A stretch of 64,000 nucleotides of DNA from Serendipita indica DSM 11827. Taxonomy: Eukaryota > Basidiomycota > Agaricomycetes > Sebacinales > Serendipitaceae. The stretch lies in NCBI GenBank assembly GCA_910890315.1, contig CAJVGD010000001.1, positions 1,240,001-1,304,000 on the forward strand, given 5' to 3'. Positions 1 through 11,979 of this stretch are shown here, one piece after another. Position 1 is the stretch's first letter. The number at the start of each line of letters is the position of its first letter. Made by a program: the position numbers and the translations under genes. The notes below the pieces were generated by a model. It was not told where the DNA came from. It worked only from the letters and a program-made list of their open reading frames with translations, and did not search any database.

Positions 1-772
1 TGCACATGGTCACGCCTCGCCATCAGCTACGCTTGCCGAAACCCACGATATTGCCCAAGGCACCTCGCTCGGATATCGAAACGCCACTAGTTCAAACTGC
101 TCAGCTCCCTGTCTCCGTTCTCAAATGTCTCGTCTCAAGTTGTTCGTGTGATTGGATGATCCTCTTATCGGGCCCGCCACCCCTGCTACATCGTGAGTTC
201 GATTCTCACCCTCATCGCCATGCTGTGGAGCTGATATCTCTATAGTGTCTTTTATAACTGATGGGTTTCTGCTGTGTACTTTTCATCGACCTGATATATT
301 ACCACCGGTTTCGTCCTTTTGACGTCGCTTACGTACCGTATGGTCAACGACATCGGGAGCAATGCATGCTCGTTCGATACTGGACAACTAATGATGCTGA
401 CCTTACGGTTACCGATACATATGGTGTTAAGGCGGGTACGTTGAAGTTGACTTCAAGCATGTGAATCTATTCGCTCTTGCGGGGAACCATCGGCACAGAT
501 ACATCTCTGATTGCTCCCGGTAAAGAATTTGATTGACAACTAAATACAGTGACTAATGCTCGAAATGGCTTTTGGGGGTTTAAACAACATGATAGCTAAG
601 CACGTCAATGGCTATAGGATACTTTTGGCCAGTAATAGTCCTGGCACTGATGAAACGTCCACGAGCGATTATTTGAAGAGTCAATGGGAGAGAACAAAGG
701 AGTACCGTCCGCCTATGAATGTTCCAACCCTTGGATCAGACGCACGACCCGCTGGAAGGCTGGGTCGACTTT
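1..772. other. No gene recognised upstream of C2H2 gene A's 3' end
   Basis: Open frames here are short and show no recognisable family. A tRNA-like T-arm hairpin at 193-209 lacks the rest of a tRNA. I see no transposon ends or repeats. Confidence 0.5.
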
Positions 773-2446
773 TTACGAAGCATTGTGAGAAGCCTTTTCT
801 TCTTCTGGCAAAGTTGTGGGCCTTAGACGAGGGACGCTTTGTAAGGGAATGCCACTCACTGGTTGCGCCACTTGAACAACCTCTTGCTGAACTGCATCTG
901 GATGAAGAGTCGTAATGTGTCTCCGAAGATTCTGGCGCGTGAGAACCTTTTCGCAGATTTCGCATTGCTTCTTTGGCTTCTTCTTGCGGTTCACATGATC
1001 GGCGAGCAAGCCCAGGGAGGTATATCGCTCGAGGCTACGTGGGTCCGACATATGTCAGCGGTAGCACAAAGATACACACGCCTTACTCACCACCCATTCT
1101 TCTTGCATGCTCCATTGCAAGCAAATGGACGGTACTCGAAATGCGCTCTGGCATGTGCGGCTGCTCTGTCCCTCCTGGAGCACCTGTGATCACACGGTCC
1201 ATTCTGATCATCTGCAAAGCACAAGTGTCCCTGGGTAGACTCGTGGAAATATTCAAATCTCGTCGTTGCACCCGGGGAGAGGACGCCACTGACGACGAAC
1301 GGATCGTTGTCATCAAGAGCAGGCTCCATCTCGTCATTTTCACACCAAGTCTGCGTGAGGATGTAAAATGCGAGCAATTGCCGACGGGGTTGACTGGGAA
1401 AGGCTCTCAAGATCCGGTTCCGGATCTCTTCGTTGTCGGGCCGCTGGAAATCTGCCAATAGTCGCTTGAAGCAGTCCGATTCTTGATCCTGGTCGGTGCC
1501 CATGGACTGCTCGTCGGACTCTTCGTTGCTTGTCGCGTCGTTAATGCTTGTGTCCTCGTTTTCCTCAGGCTCGACGATCACTGGTGCATTTTGGGCCTCG
1601 GAATCCAGACCAGGAGGATGCATATGATGCCTGAACAATGTACCTGCGCCGATTTCCAGGATATGGGAATTGACTTGAACTGCTCTATATGAGCTAGGCC
1701 TGATCTCCCAGGAGACACGTACCAATATGGGTACCATCTATAAGGAAGGCTGCGCGACTGTCATCGACACGAGGAAAGTATTGGAATACTGTGGCGAGGT
1801 GGGGAGAATGTGGGGGGACATAAACATGATCCACGACCTGGTGAATAGACTGGCCGGTGGGTACGGACTCGGGCTCGCTCAGGGGGAGTGGCGACACGAG
1901 ATGCGGCATGTCTTGAGGAAGCCAGTACACTGGCGCTGACTGGTGGACATCCGACAACTGGCCAAGAGCGACGAGGTTGTGTCCAGCTACAACGATTTCT
2001 CCTTGGATATTACCCATGGTGGTTATTGGTCTTGATGGGGGGATATATGCCGCATGAAGAGGTCTGGCGCTATGGTTGGGGGTTGGCCAACCAGCATCAT
2101 TTGAATTACTTGAGCGTGCGAAATGCGGATGGTCAATATAGGGAGCACTTTGAGCTGTATGGTCGGTATCTACGGTGAAAGAGGTCTCTGCGGTGTTCCC
2201 AGGAGGATCAGCCCCAGGGTGCCAAGTAGATCTAGCTGGGGGAGGATAGCAAGCCTGGTCGCGATGATGTAGGTAGGGTGGTGTATATGAAGGGTATACA
2301 GGCGCGCCATCATGTTCGCGACGTTGATTTTGTGTCGAAAATCTGAAAGGAAGAAAATTGGGATTCTCAGGTGCTCTCTGGTCAGCATCACCAGAACCTG
2401 AGCCGGGATTTGGAGCAAGGCCAGACATCCCTCCCAGCTGAGCCAT
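773..2446 (-). CDS. C2H2-type zinc-finger protein A (lineage family)
   Basis: Three exons: 2446-1723, 1679-1091 and 1034-773. The introns are 1680-1722 (donor GTACGT) and 1035-1090 (donor GTGAGT). The spliced length is 1575 bases, giving 524 aa with an intact frame. The N-terminal ~370 residues are rich in Pro, Ser and His and look disordered, followed by an acidic stretch. The C-terminus holds three Cys/His modules. The first starts CFADDQNGPC and ends HARAH. The second has Cys at FACNGAC and a further Cys whose codon is split by intron 2, ending LADHVNRK. The third is a good C2H2 finger, CEICEKVLTRQNLRRHITTLH. A nuclear DNA-binding role is inferred from the fingers only. The paralogues are genes B-F in this window. 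I chose the ATG at 2446 because it opens the longest frame that splices cleanly. Confidence 0.8.
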
Positions 2447-3537
2447 GCCTAGTATTTCTGAAAGTGACTAGGTCGAGGCCGCGTACCCTTTCGACGTTGG
2501 AGCGAGGGTCGAGTCGCCCCCGACCGGCTGCTTTATAAGTAGATGCAAGAGACTGGCAAGCGGCGGCCGAGGGAAATATATACGAGCAGCAGGAGGCGGT
2601 CTGCTGGTTCGGTGCGCACCCGTGGTGAGACGCCCAACGAAGGGCATGTGGAGTAGTCGGAGTCTGGCAGAACCCATGGCGCGCAATTGCGTCGAGACTG
2701 CCAAAGGAGGTACCCCAGTTGCCTGTCACGAGATATCCCCAGCGACATGTATGTACTCTATAAGTGATACGCGACTTCTTCAAGTATAGGTCCAAAGGCT
2801 CGCGTGGCCAAGATGCCCCAGCAGGGGTGCATTCTGCGTAAGATTCTGACTATGGGTTAGCCGTGCTGTGGGCAAGGGTTTCGTTTGTACGTCTTCTCCG
2901 AATCGCCGAGGCAACAACTAACTACCTACGGCCCATAAAGATTGTGTAGAGAGAAATCCTGTGGGGCGTAATGAGGTCCAATAGCTATCAAGCTCGATGT
3001 TGGGACGACGGAATACCGAAGGCCTTTGTCAGATTGACGTCCTCGGGAAAATGAACAGGTAATTCGGAAATGAGATCTTTGCAGTTAATATGATTATTTC
3101 GCAGAAGTTTATTTGAAGACGTACCAATATTATATGGAACGTCCTCTTCGACCATGCTCGATTCCCGCTCTTGTTCCGGGTGACCGAGTGGCCAAGCGGC
3201 ACATGAAGGGATATTGCAATTCCATGGTTGCGCTGCGGCCGAAGTGAAGGTGGGCCCAAATTCAGATTGTCCATTCGCTGCTAGTTGGGTTTTGTCATCG
3301 GCTTTGCATTGGTGGCTTATTTACTGCGACTCAAATCGTGTCCGGAAACGTGGTTCGTCTTCTTCTTGACAGGTTTTCCCACGACGGAGCCGAGTATAGG
3401 ATTCAGTCGTCTGACTCCCTCCAATGCGAATGATCAGGTGAACTGTCAACCGTTCACAGGTGACATGGTCGCATGACCTTGATCTTGCAACGAACCAGAA
3501 ATGGGAAACAAGAGGTGGAATGGACGAACTTTTGTAT
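2447..3537. other. Intergenic stretch between C2H2 gene A and PER1
   Basis: About 1.1 kb without a supported gene. It must contain the promoter of gene A, which is transcribed leftward, and the 3' end of PER1. A short segment near 3181-3200 resembles a tRNA A box, but no matching T-arm or acceptor stem follows. Confidence 0.45.
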
Positions 3538-4606
3538 TCAGGAGGACTTGTCAGCTTCTTTCCAGGACGCTTCCAATGCGTCATGAAGCAGGAAGCGGTA
3601 CCAAAAGAGTACAATTGGTACGGTGGCAAGATGCCATAATGAATGGGCGTCAATAACGCGGCCCCACGGTGGGAAGTCGAAAATCTCTAAAGAGACGGCG
3701 GCTATCATCGACATGCCGAGTAGGAGCGGTACGTAGACAAAGCGAGGTCGATACGTGTTCGACACGCCAAGGAAACGCGTGTATGGAGGATACGGTAGTG
3801 AGTAGGCCATCCACAGGGAATTGTATGCCAGCCCCACAGCGACGTTGACCTTCATGTTCCACCCGTAGTCGAAACGAGGGAGGAGGGTGAGATAAGACAC
3901 GTGTACGAGGAAGAGAAGACTGAAGAGTGCCGCCAGTGGACGCATCATGCGATGGCGCGCGGCGGTGCGTGGCGTATTGTAGAGATGGAAAAGTCGAACG
4001 ATGGTATAAAATAATCCACAGAGCATGGCGAAAGCGGCAGAGAAGTAATCCAGCTTCTCTGTCAGCGGCATGTCTGCACGAGCTTATTAAGAACGTGGCA
4101 CTCCGTACGCTGGTTGATAGCTTACCGCGCGTGTGGAATACTGCGGACCATATCCAAAGATTCACATTGGACAATGTGAAAGCCAAATAGTATGGTTTCA
4201 TTGCGTGCCGTGGGGGCGTCTGTCGTTGAAGTTTCCGCCCACCCTGTATGTGGACATAGAGATTCAAGAGGGAGAAGAATACAGACGCAGGTTCCTGCAT
4301 TCCACAGAATCTCCAAAATGCCCACTTGCCATAGTACTGCTCTCGACGTCTGTTTTCGGCCAACGCTTTGGTTGTCATTTCGTGTGAACATTGATACTTG
4401 CAATCATCCTCGCAACTCCATCTAGTTAATCGTAAGGCAAGAGTCTGCCATTTCGGAGGGTGAGAAGAGGCAATCGTCGCCGGATGACATTGTTGTGCCA
4501 TCCTTTTTGCAAGACACCATTGAAAGGCGCGATCTCTATCTCCTGAGGAGGCAATTATTGGCCCAGCAAGGCATATTAGAAAAATGACTGGATATGTTGG
4601 GCGCAT
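3538..4606 (-). CDS. PER1: PER1-like GPI-anchor lipid-remodelling protein
   Basis: Two exons, 4606-4126 and 4073-3538, with a 52-base intron (GTAAGC donor), giving 338 aa. It begins with a hydrophobic signal sequence followed by SSGDR and a Cys-rich lumenal part containing WSCEDDCKYQC. Then come YGKWAFWRFCGMQEPASV, the PER1/PGAP3 signature, and several membrane segments. The motifs of the CREST hydrolase superfamily are present: SAVFH just before the intron, an Asp in KLDYF after it, and DAHSLWH near the C-terminus. In yeast and animals this family acts in the ER or Golgi to remove the unsaturated acyl chain from GPI-anchored proteins. The length fits the family. The start is the only upstream ATG that supplies a signal peptide. 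Confidence in the family is high. Confidence 0.93.
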
Positions 4607-6116
4607 CTAGGTGTCACCACCTTCGTGTGACTTTGAGAGTGATAATCCCACGGTTGAGATGACACAGATTACAAACTGAGTAATTTTTAAACTCTGCATC
4701 GTAGCCACATCGCTGAGAGTTCGCTCTTGGATATCTCTCTATGGGTCGATGCAAACCAGAATGTCATCTCTGTGTCAGATAACTGGAGAATGGCTTGCAA
4801 AACAATCGGTTTTGAGGCCAACTAAGGCTGCTTCTATGCGAGCCCTTCGACCCCATTTGAGGAGCGGATCGTCAAATCTGAGACAGTACCAATATATCAC
4901 CCTGAAGCACACGTATCTATACTATTTTAAATATAGTAGTAGCGGCGCATGAACGGTTTCAGAGGTTCGACTTCGCCATTCTGAGTTATCGCGTTGTTTG
5001 CGCACCACTACGTCGCTCGGCTATACCGGAAGATATGCAGTGCTTTGATATTACTTTATGTATAATCTATCGTCAACAACTCCTCGATTCTGCGACCCAA
5101 TGTCACGAAAATTCGCGCGAAAGCTAGCCTATTGTTCAATATTCTTGTGGGGTTGATCACCAGGTTTGAGCTAGCCATCATACAATTCTCAGAATATATC
5201 GCAAGGTGGCTTGCAACCGACATTTTAGGTTGCAAGCCGAGACCCTAGACAAGTCGTTCCGGGCCACCTCATCCGTGCCTATGAGTGCTAACATACGCGT
5301 CTTCACTTTGCTCACGTCTGCGATTTGTATAAGTGGCTATCAAAATCGTGGCTTTAACCCCTAAAATCTGGATGTTATCGTGTCGAGAGGGGTATACTGC
5401 TAACCCCCCATCGTTCTCTGGCTCCTGGAAGGCCGGTAATATTGCTACGTGGGCAATACATCGGCGAATCAAAAGATTGATTTATATCAGACACGGCAAG
5501 ATCCGGTGCGCATCCTTATCTATTATCACGGGCCCGGAAACAGATGCCACAAGACCGGGATTCTTAGTTGCGTCTATCACATTCAGTCTTGCTCAGAGCG
5601 TTTAAATCTGTAGCTTCGGAACTTGCATCATCGGACCTTACGAGTGCTCACCCGCCTCCTCCAGCCCTACTTTTCATGTGGCCCCGTCGTGGTTAACGAG
5701 ACGAATTAAATCCAGCTCTTTCCTCACACCTCAAACGTTGATTTCTCGTCGAAAGATCTGCCGTGCGCGGGTTTCTAGTGCCTCAGAGCACAATTTTCGG
5801 GGCTCAGTGGTGAGATAGTTCCATTTCCACGATAATTGATGATAGTTTTAGTCTTGAGATCGCATTCAGATTAGTTTGAGAGCCGGTTACTGCAGGGTTT
5901 CGAGCATCCCGGGCAGCGATCGCGAGCTACCGCACGGGTGCGGGGTAGTTGAGTGCGGGGGGACAAAGCGTTGATCTGATCGAATCCCCTACCTCATGCC
6001 GTAGCGGAGGGTACTCAAAAGCCAAATAAAATGCAGGACAAGGTTACTTAAACCTGACTGCCACCAGGCATTCCACGCATTCTCTGCGCACCATCGAGAA
6101 CTGGTTCAGAGACTTG
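4607..6116. other. Long gene-free stretch
   Basis: About 1.5 kb with only short open frames and no recognisable domain, repeat or transposon ends. It separates the divergent PER1 and C2H2 gene B, so promoters of both should lie here. Confidence 0.5.
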
Positions 6117-6124
6117 TATATAAA
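6117..6124 (+). promoter_or_regulatory. TATA box of C2H2 gene B
   Basis: The sequence TATATAAA lies about 90 bases upstream of the proposed ATG at 6212, a plausible distance for a fungal promoter with a short leader. The assignment is by sequence and position only. Confidence 0.5.
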
Positions 6125-6211
6125 CCCCCTTGCTGCTCCAGGGCTACATTTACTGGCATCTCTTCATCTCCGAACGAGCCTTGGTGCCTCGCGCTCACGT
6201 TGTCGCTCGCA

Positions 6212-8594
6212 ATGAATTCTCCCACCTTCTCCTGGTCTCCTTCTTCCATTGGTGGTTCGTTTTAATTTTCATTTCTACTCGTAATCGAGCTTTCCTAGTC
6301 TCGGCCGCGGGCGCACCGGGGCGACTCTCTGCTTTACTCTACTGGAACTGACTATCTGCATAGATACAGGTGCCACGAGCCCCCAGATTACTTTTCCTGC
6401 GTCTCTATATGAACCAGGATTCCACAACGCGGGCAGTTTCCTGGGCGCAAGTCATCCGGCCTCGTCAAACGTAGACCCCCTGTGGGCACCATCCAGCAGT
6501 CCCGGATCCCATTCTGATAATACCAGTCGTTCATTATGGGGTGATTTCACATTATCTCAAGGCTTTTCATCCCATGACACCGCCTACCCAACCCCAAGCG
6601 ACACGGAGGGTCGGTCCGACCAACATGCGGAAATGCTTTTGACTGAGCAATTCTCTAGGTGGTAGCTATCAATACATCAAACTGCCCTCCAATCACACAA
6701 TGCCGCTCGTCCCATTCTACGATTCCGTTATGCCGGCCAGTAGTATGTCTTTTCGGACTTCTGATCTAGAGTCTCTGATTGCCCTTCTAGATATGGGCGG
6801 ACATGCGTCTATCTCTCAGTCGGACGTCTTGCGTTTGTCAACCCTGTATCCGGAATCCGCGATGCCTCTGACTGTCAAGCATCCAGAATTATCGCCCCCA
6901 AAGTCCAACATGCAACTTGAGACCAGCGAAGACCGTGCGTGCATTGTTGTCGTCTTCCTTCCCTCAATTTACTGAATTATGGCCCTAGAAGTCTGGACCG
7001 AATCGATCTGGGGCAATGTATCCAGATTGGAACGTACACAACCCATGACGCAAGCACAAATGCAACCGGCGCTCACTCTGAGTAACCAAGTCGCCGAACC
7101 AAACCAGTTACCTACCTATCCGCAATCGAGCCTAGAGGCTCAGCGACTTTTGGAGAGAGAGCAGCAATCAGCTCAAGAGGCCTTGAACCAGCAGCGAGCT
7201 CTTTCTCATCTCTATCCTGCTGTGTCACCGTCGGGCTACGCCATCGAAGAGTTTGCCGAGACCGCTCAGCTAAACGACTTCATGCAGGATCGTCTAAACG
7301 TCGGAGCCAAAGAAAATCAAATACTTCCCTCGGGGCTTCCATCTATTCCCATGTTCTCCGTTCGACCTCGCTCCCATCCGTATAGCATCTCATCTCGGTT
7401 CCCCGGCTCACCACGGCTGGTTGCTGGCTCAGGGATGGCAATCCTTGGGGGTGGTCCAGGTACTTTGCTGGAACGTCGGGGAAGCAACCGTTCAATCCGA
7501 CCTCGTCAGACAAAGTCGCCGGCGTTCAACACGGCATACCTTGCGAATCTCCGACGACCGATGCCATTTGCCGCCTCCGCCTTGGAGAGGGCACCGGCAG
7601 ATCTCTATGGACGCCCTCTCAGTGATTCAGTGAGCACTATGTCTATCCCAGGGTCAACGTCCACGGTAGCAGCGACTCTTCCACCGGAAAGCCCGTTTTC
7701 TCCCGCGAGATCTATCAATGTTCTCGAATCGCCAAATCCTCACCGTGCATCTATCACTGGTCAACCCATGTCACCTATCAAGGAATCAACGTCCTTTTTA
7801 TACGGCTCGACGATGCCTCCTGCGTCTATGACCGGTGGCTCGTTACGCCTGGATCGTGGACAAAGTGTTGGACAGATTAGCCGCCCGACAACGGCAACCA
7901 AGACATCCTCTACCGCCGGATCCTCGCCACCCTCGGCTCCGGAGACGAGCCCCAGGATACCAGGTGCATCCTCTACAAACACGTTTGGTGCAGGGCCCGG
8001 TCCAACGACAGAACGACTGCAATCTCAACCGCGCGCCACAGCAACTCGGAAGCGAGCCGACGAAGACATTATCTCTGTATCTTTCCGCACAGAGGGTGAC
8101 TGGCAACGACGAGCTGTTCTGGACAACATTCTTCATGCACCTTTCCTCGCAAACCATACGATGGAACCCAATAACACTGGTGCAGACGACCCACTGACGA
8201 TGGGCTTGGGACCAGAGGGCAAGAGCGTGTACGCAGTCTTCTTGGAACAGACGGAGAGAAGTCAGTGGCGATGCCTCTTTGGTGATCGTGAGCGGCCATG
8301 CGGAAGCCAAGCGACGAGCTTCAAGAGGCTCGAGAGGGCCCTTGATCACGTTCGCAGCCACCTCAACCATCGACCGTACGCGTGCAACAAGGAGTGTCAG
8401 AAGGGGGATGCCTGGTATGTTCCTGCCTTGTCATTTCGGGATAGGGCTGACTCGAGCATAGCGACGCGAGATTCTTTGCTCGCAGCCACCTTCAAGACCA
8501 TGTGAAACGAACAGAAAGCGCATGCTGCGAAACATGGTATGAACAATTTGCGTCAGGTGCCCTAGATGCTCATATGTTTGTAGCGGCCAGGTGA
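6212..8594 (+). CDS. C2H2-type zinc-finger protein B (lineage family)
   Basis: Five exons are proposed: 6212-6254, 6364-6658, 6741-6934, 6989-8414 and 8462-8594. They sum to 2091 bases, or 696 aa, with no internal stop. The first two introns have weaker donors (GTTCGT, GTGGTA), so the 5' end is less certain. The N-terminal ~570 residues are Ser/Pro/Gln-rich with a Gln-rich coiled-coil-like patch (LEREQQSAQEALNQQ). The finger region begins CLFGDRERPC, continues to HVRSH and HRPYACNKEC, and then crosses the last intron. That intron splits a Cys codon as TG|C and leads into DARFFARSHLQDHVKR. This is the same intron position as in genes A and C-F. A transcription-factor role is inferred. Confidence 0.78.
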
Positions 8595-9170
8595 TTCGCA
8601 TCCAAAATATGCCTCGGCATCGATTGGCCCACTGAATATACCCATCTCATTCGACGAATCGTGCTTAGCACATGTCCCACACGTTTCCATCATCGATCAG
8701 TTATAGGTTGCCTGATTACCTTTGTCTTACGACGCTCGCTCTGGGCGTGCATTCCAATACTTCACAGGATTCTCGCTCGGTCGCTGTACATATGAATATC
8801 TCATCAACATTCAGCACAAGAATCTCTTTATCAGTCACACATCTCTATATCACATCTCCTCGTCTTCATTTTGTAATGGATGTTCGTATTGGCATTCTCA
8901 AATAATCACTGTAGCTACTTCTTCCTGAAACGTGCAAGTTGTCTATCAAACTGCATTATCTATTTGAGACCTACGTAACATCTGAATTGGGAGCTTATGA
9001 GCCTGGAAACAATGAGGGAACTGAAATATAAGAAAGGAAAGATTCATCTCAAGAGGGCAAGATCACAGGCAACGTGATCTCCTAGCCTGCTCGCCGGCGA
9101 GGGGGGTAGAGATCACGATGTCTGAGAGCTTCGATTGGGAAGAGTATGTACAGGAACTATAAGTTCGACA
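8595..9170. other. 3'-to-3' intergenic stretch between C2H2 genes B and C
   Basis: Genes B and C converge here. The segment should hold both 3' untranslated regions. I see no further coding or repeat structure. Confidence 0.5.
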
Positions 9171-10162
9171 TCACTTTTTATGACGCTTCTTAATATGTTT
9201 TTGAAGGTCTGACTGTTGCCAGAATCCTTTTGGCTTGGCTTGAATTTCATGACTGATGCTTTCTTGGTCAGCTAGAAACGCAGTTAGTGATAGCTCACCA
9301 CTTATCACAGACATGTGGGCGAGCATCAATATGATGCAATGCATGATAGATTCCTGCAGAGCGGGTGCTCTCGTGGCCGCAGCCTTCAAATTTGCATCTT
9401 GTCTTGTTGCGACCCATATTATTTCTTGTGACGTTTAAGAGCTTGGTTGGAACAGGTTTCCCAGTTTTCCCATAGTATTCCATAAGAGAGGGAAATTGTA
9501 GTTCCACCTGTTCGGGAGGCGTGGCCTCCTGACGCTTATGGGAGCGCTTTATGTTTATAGCCCTGTTGTCATCTTGAACGATTGGTGAAGATAAACCGCT
9601 CGACAAAGATGCTGTTTCCTGGTCGTTAAAATAGTTCTGGTAGTCACTGGATGAACTCTGGACTGGGACAACTGCCGTATTATGGCCTGGAAAACCTGCC
9701 TTGAATGAAATTAGCCTTTGCAAACATCCTCTCTAATGTTTGGAGACTTACTCCATATGTTGAAACACCCAGTATACCCTGGAATTGTTCGGGGGATGCA
9801 GCGACTCCGTATATTCCGAGGTTTGGAAAAGCGTCAGCCGCAGTTGGTTGGTAAGACTGAGCCCATGGAGGCTCTTGGTTGGTCGATTGGATATATTCTT
9901 GCGACGGGAATTGTCCCACCAAGAAGGGCCGCCAGTTGTTGGACCAGGGAGTCTGACTGAGCGTCTCAAAGTCATGGGTAGTGCTCGTCGCCATTCGACT
10001 ATGAATACTTTCTTGATCCATCACATTTGGTGGGGCAATATCCTCGCTCATTGCCGGATGCTGCAATCCAGCGACTGGATAATGGGAATAGCTAAGCGGC
10101 TCTGGCGGGTCGGGTTTGTCAGGGGCGAGTTTATATGGATATTTTCCGGTATTTTGCTGCAT
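9171..10162 (-). CDS. C2H2-type zinc-finger protein C (lineage family)
   Basis: Three exons: 10162-9752, 9699-9299 and 9252-9171. The introns are 9700-9751 (GTAAGT) and 9253-9298 (GTGAGC). The total is 894 bases, or 297 aa, with an intact frame. The N-terminal ~200 residues are Pro/Ser/Gln-rich and look disordered. The first finger is CKFEGC followed by YHALHH. The second reads HVCDK, then a Cys split by the intron as TG|T, and later FWQQSDLQKHIKKRH right at the C-terminus. The spacing in the second finger is enlarged by about ten residues relative to a classical C2H2 finger. It lies tail-to-tail with gene B, but the two finger regions are too different for a recent duplication. Confidence 0.78.
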
Positions 10163-11763
10163 TGTCACGGGAAGACGAAGGAGTCTCGGAAGGGACTGCG
10201 GCGAAGTGCTTGAAATCTTGGGGTCTTAAATGCACTCTCAAAGACCTGTACCAGATTCCCGCAGCGTCAAACTGGTATATGAGCTCATGTAAGCTGATTT
10301 GGTTCACGTATTTCCCGCCTCAATGGATACATCTCTCTGCAGCCTGGTAAGGGTAATGCTGAGCAAGGAAATCAATTAATTCATAGCTCCTGTTATATAT
10401 ATTCTATACTGGGACCAATCACAGCCGGGCCTGCGACGGCAAGTATCCTGGGTTTGTTGACTAACTGGATGGGCGCCAGGGGATTGAGCAGTCTGACTTG
10501 CCAGGTTGAAACCTTCTGTCAATTCTGAACAATTCGAGCCCTGTAGGCTGGTTAGATCTCCCATGTACTTGGGTTACCTATGCTGAATCAGTCTCTTAGC
10601 GCAAAAGCCCCTTGCATTGGATTTGCGGGTTCGAGTACTTGACTGGCACCTCCGAGTCAGAAATGGGTGACCAGACCAACCCTATTGACACGTGTCCTGG
10701 TCGAATTGTGCCAACGTAATTGCGTAAAGTCGGCGTCTTCGCCTTAGGTACTCGGGTGGCTATGGGTCGTGCGCAGCCCTGCTTTGATCAAATGTAAGAG
10801 GACATTATGCATTTCTGTTTGAACGCTGATTTGTTCTGTTGAGCGACGTACTACGCTTTGTCGTCTTCGTTCATGAGGGCCGACCTGCACTCGTGATCTA
10901 GACGAACTATCAGATTGTAAAATTGGAACTAAAGATACGATCTTGTCAGTCGACTGTCGTCTGATGTCCCAGATCAAGTTTCTGATCAATCTCGAGCAGC
11001 TATGTTGGTGAGTGCGTACATTGTGGTTCCAAACACGTTGTTTCTGCGAGTTTTGAGCATGTACGAATTGAGAGAAGTGATTTCATAGAATGGTGCAGGA
11101 GCCTACCTCGGCGAGTCGAATTGCGAGACGCCACGGCGTCCTTGCTGAAGCTCAAATTTGTACGGGAAGCTCCCGACTTCTCCCCTTAAGGCTTGGCGGA
11201 CGTGTGTGTGGGGAGGCTCAATGAGCCGACGAGCTCCTGCCATACGAGAGCCCAGAGACTTCCGGAAATGGGACTGTAACAGGAAATGAGAACGGTTTAA
11301 ACGCAAGAGTGACGTTTTATCCGACAATTGTCGCCAGGGGTGTGCGTGTAATTCTGGTCGATTGGGCGGGAGACGGCGGCGAGAACCAACTAATTCTTGA
11401 AGGAGATTGGAAGAGCAGATGTATCCGGCAGCAGGTTCACACTTCGGATCATGATCATACGATCCGGCTTCTGTAAAATTGACTTCCGAATCGTTCATAA
11501 GCCGACTGGTTGGGATCCGTATCAACGCTCTCCTTCAGTTCGCTCGCATATATTATCCAGTCGTCAAAAGGTAACATTGTGAGCGGCGACCGCAAAAGGT
11601 GGGCACAAAAGTTGACTCTCTACTCTTTGGCACTGACGACGACCTTGGTTTTTGCCATTTGGCCTGTACAACTGTAACAACCAGCAGTTTCCTCTTCTCT
11701 CAGACATCAAGAATCATCATTTGATTATCTGTTTTTATTCTCGTGTCACTATCGCACTCCATC
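10163..11763. other. Gene-poor stretch with possible unresolved minus-strand exons
   Basis: Minus-strand open segments at about 11525-11400, 10989-10744 and 10564-10376 have coding-like composition. I could not join them into a single gene with convincing splice sites, and no domain is recognisable. They could be a small unidentified gene or upstream exons of gene C. Confidence 0.3.
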
Positions 11764-11979
11764 ATGAGTCGCAGCCGCCCACCGAGTCCACCGCGCGCTA
11801 CAGAGGAGCACACCGCCATCCATTTCGAATTCTCCATCGAAACCAGCTCTCCCAAGCGCTCTTCATCAACAGATTCAGCTTCTAGCAGCGCATCGCTCAA
11901 GGCAAGCCGCACAGATTAAAACGGTCAAAGTGCTAAATTCTGATCCTGTCCGCGACTTTTATTTTTTTTAGATCTTGGA

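Noticed and set aside
155-220. tRNA-like T-arm (GTGAG stem, TTCGATT loop, CTCAC) followed by CCTCATC G CCA
   Set aside because: No matching 5' acceptor strand at the right distance, and no D-arm/A box. The available 5' segment pairs at only about five of seven positions and would give a 62-base molecule.
3174-3350. A-box-like segment TGGCCAAGCGG with TTCCGGG upstream and TCCGGAA about 165 bases downstream
   Set aside because: The sequence before TCCGGAA does not form a T-arm and the spacing is too long for a normal tRNA, even with a short intron.
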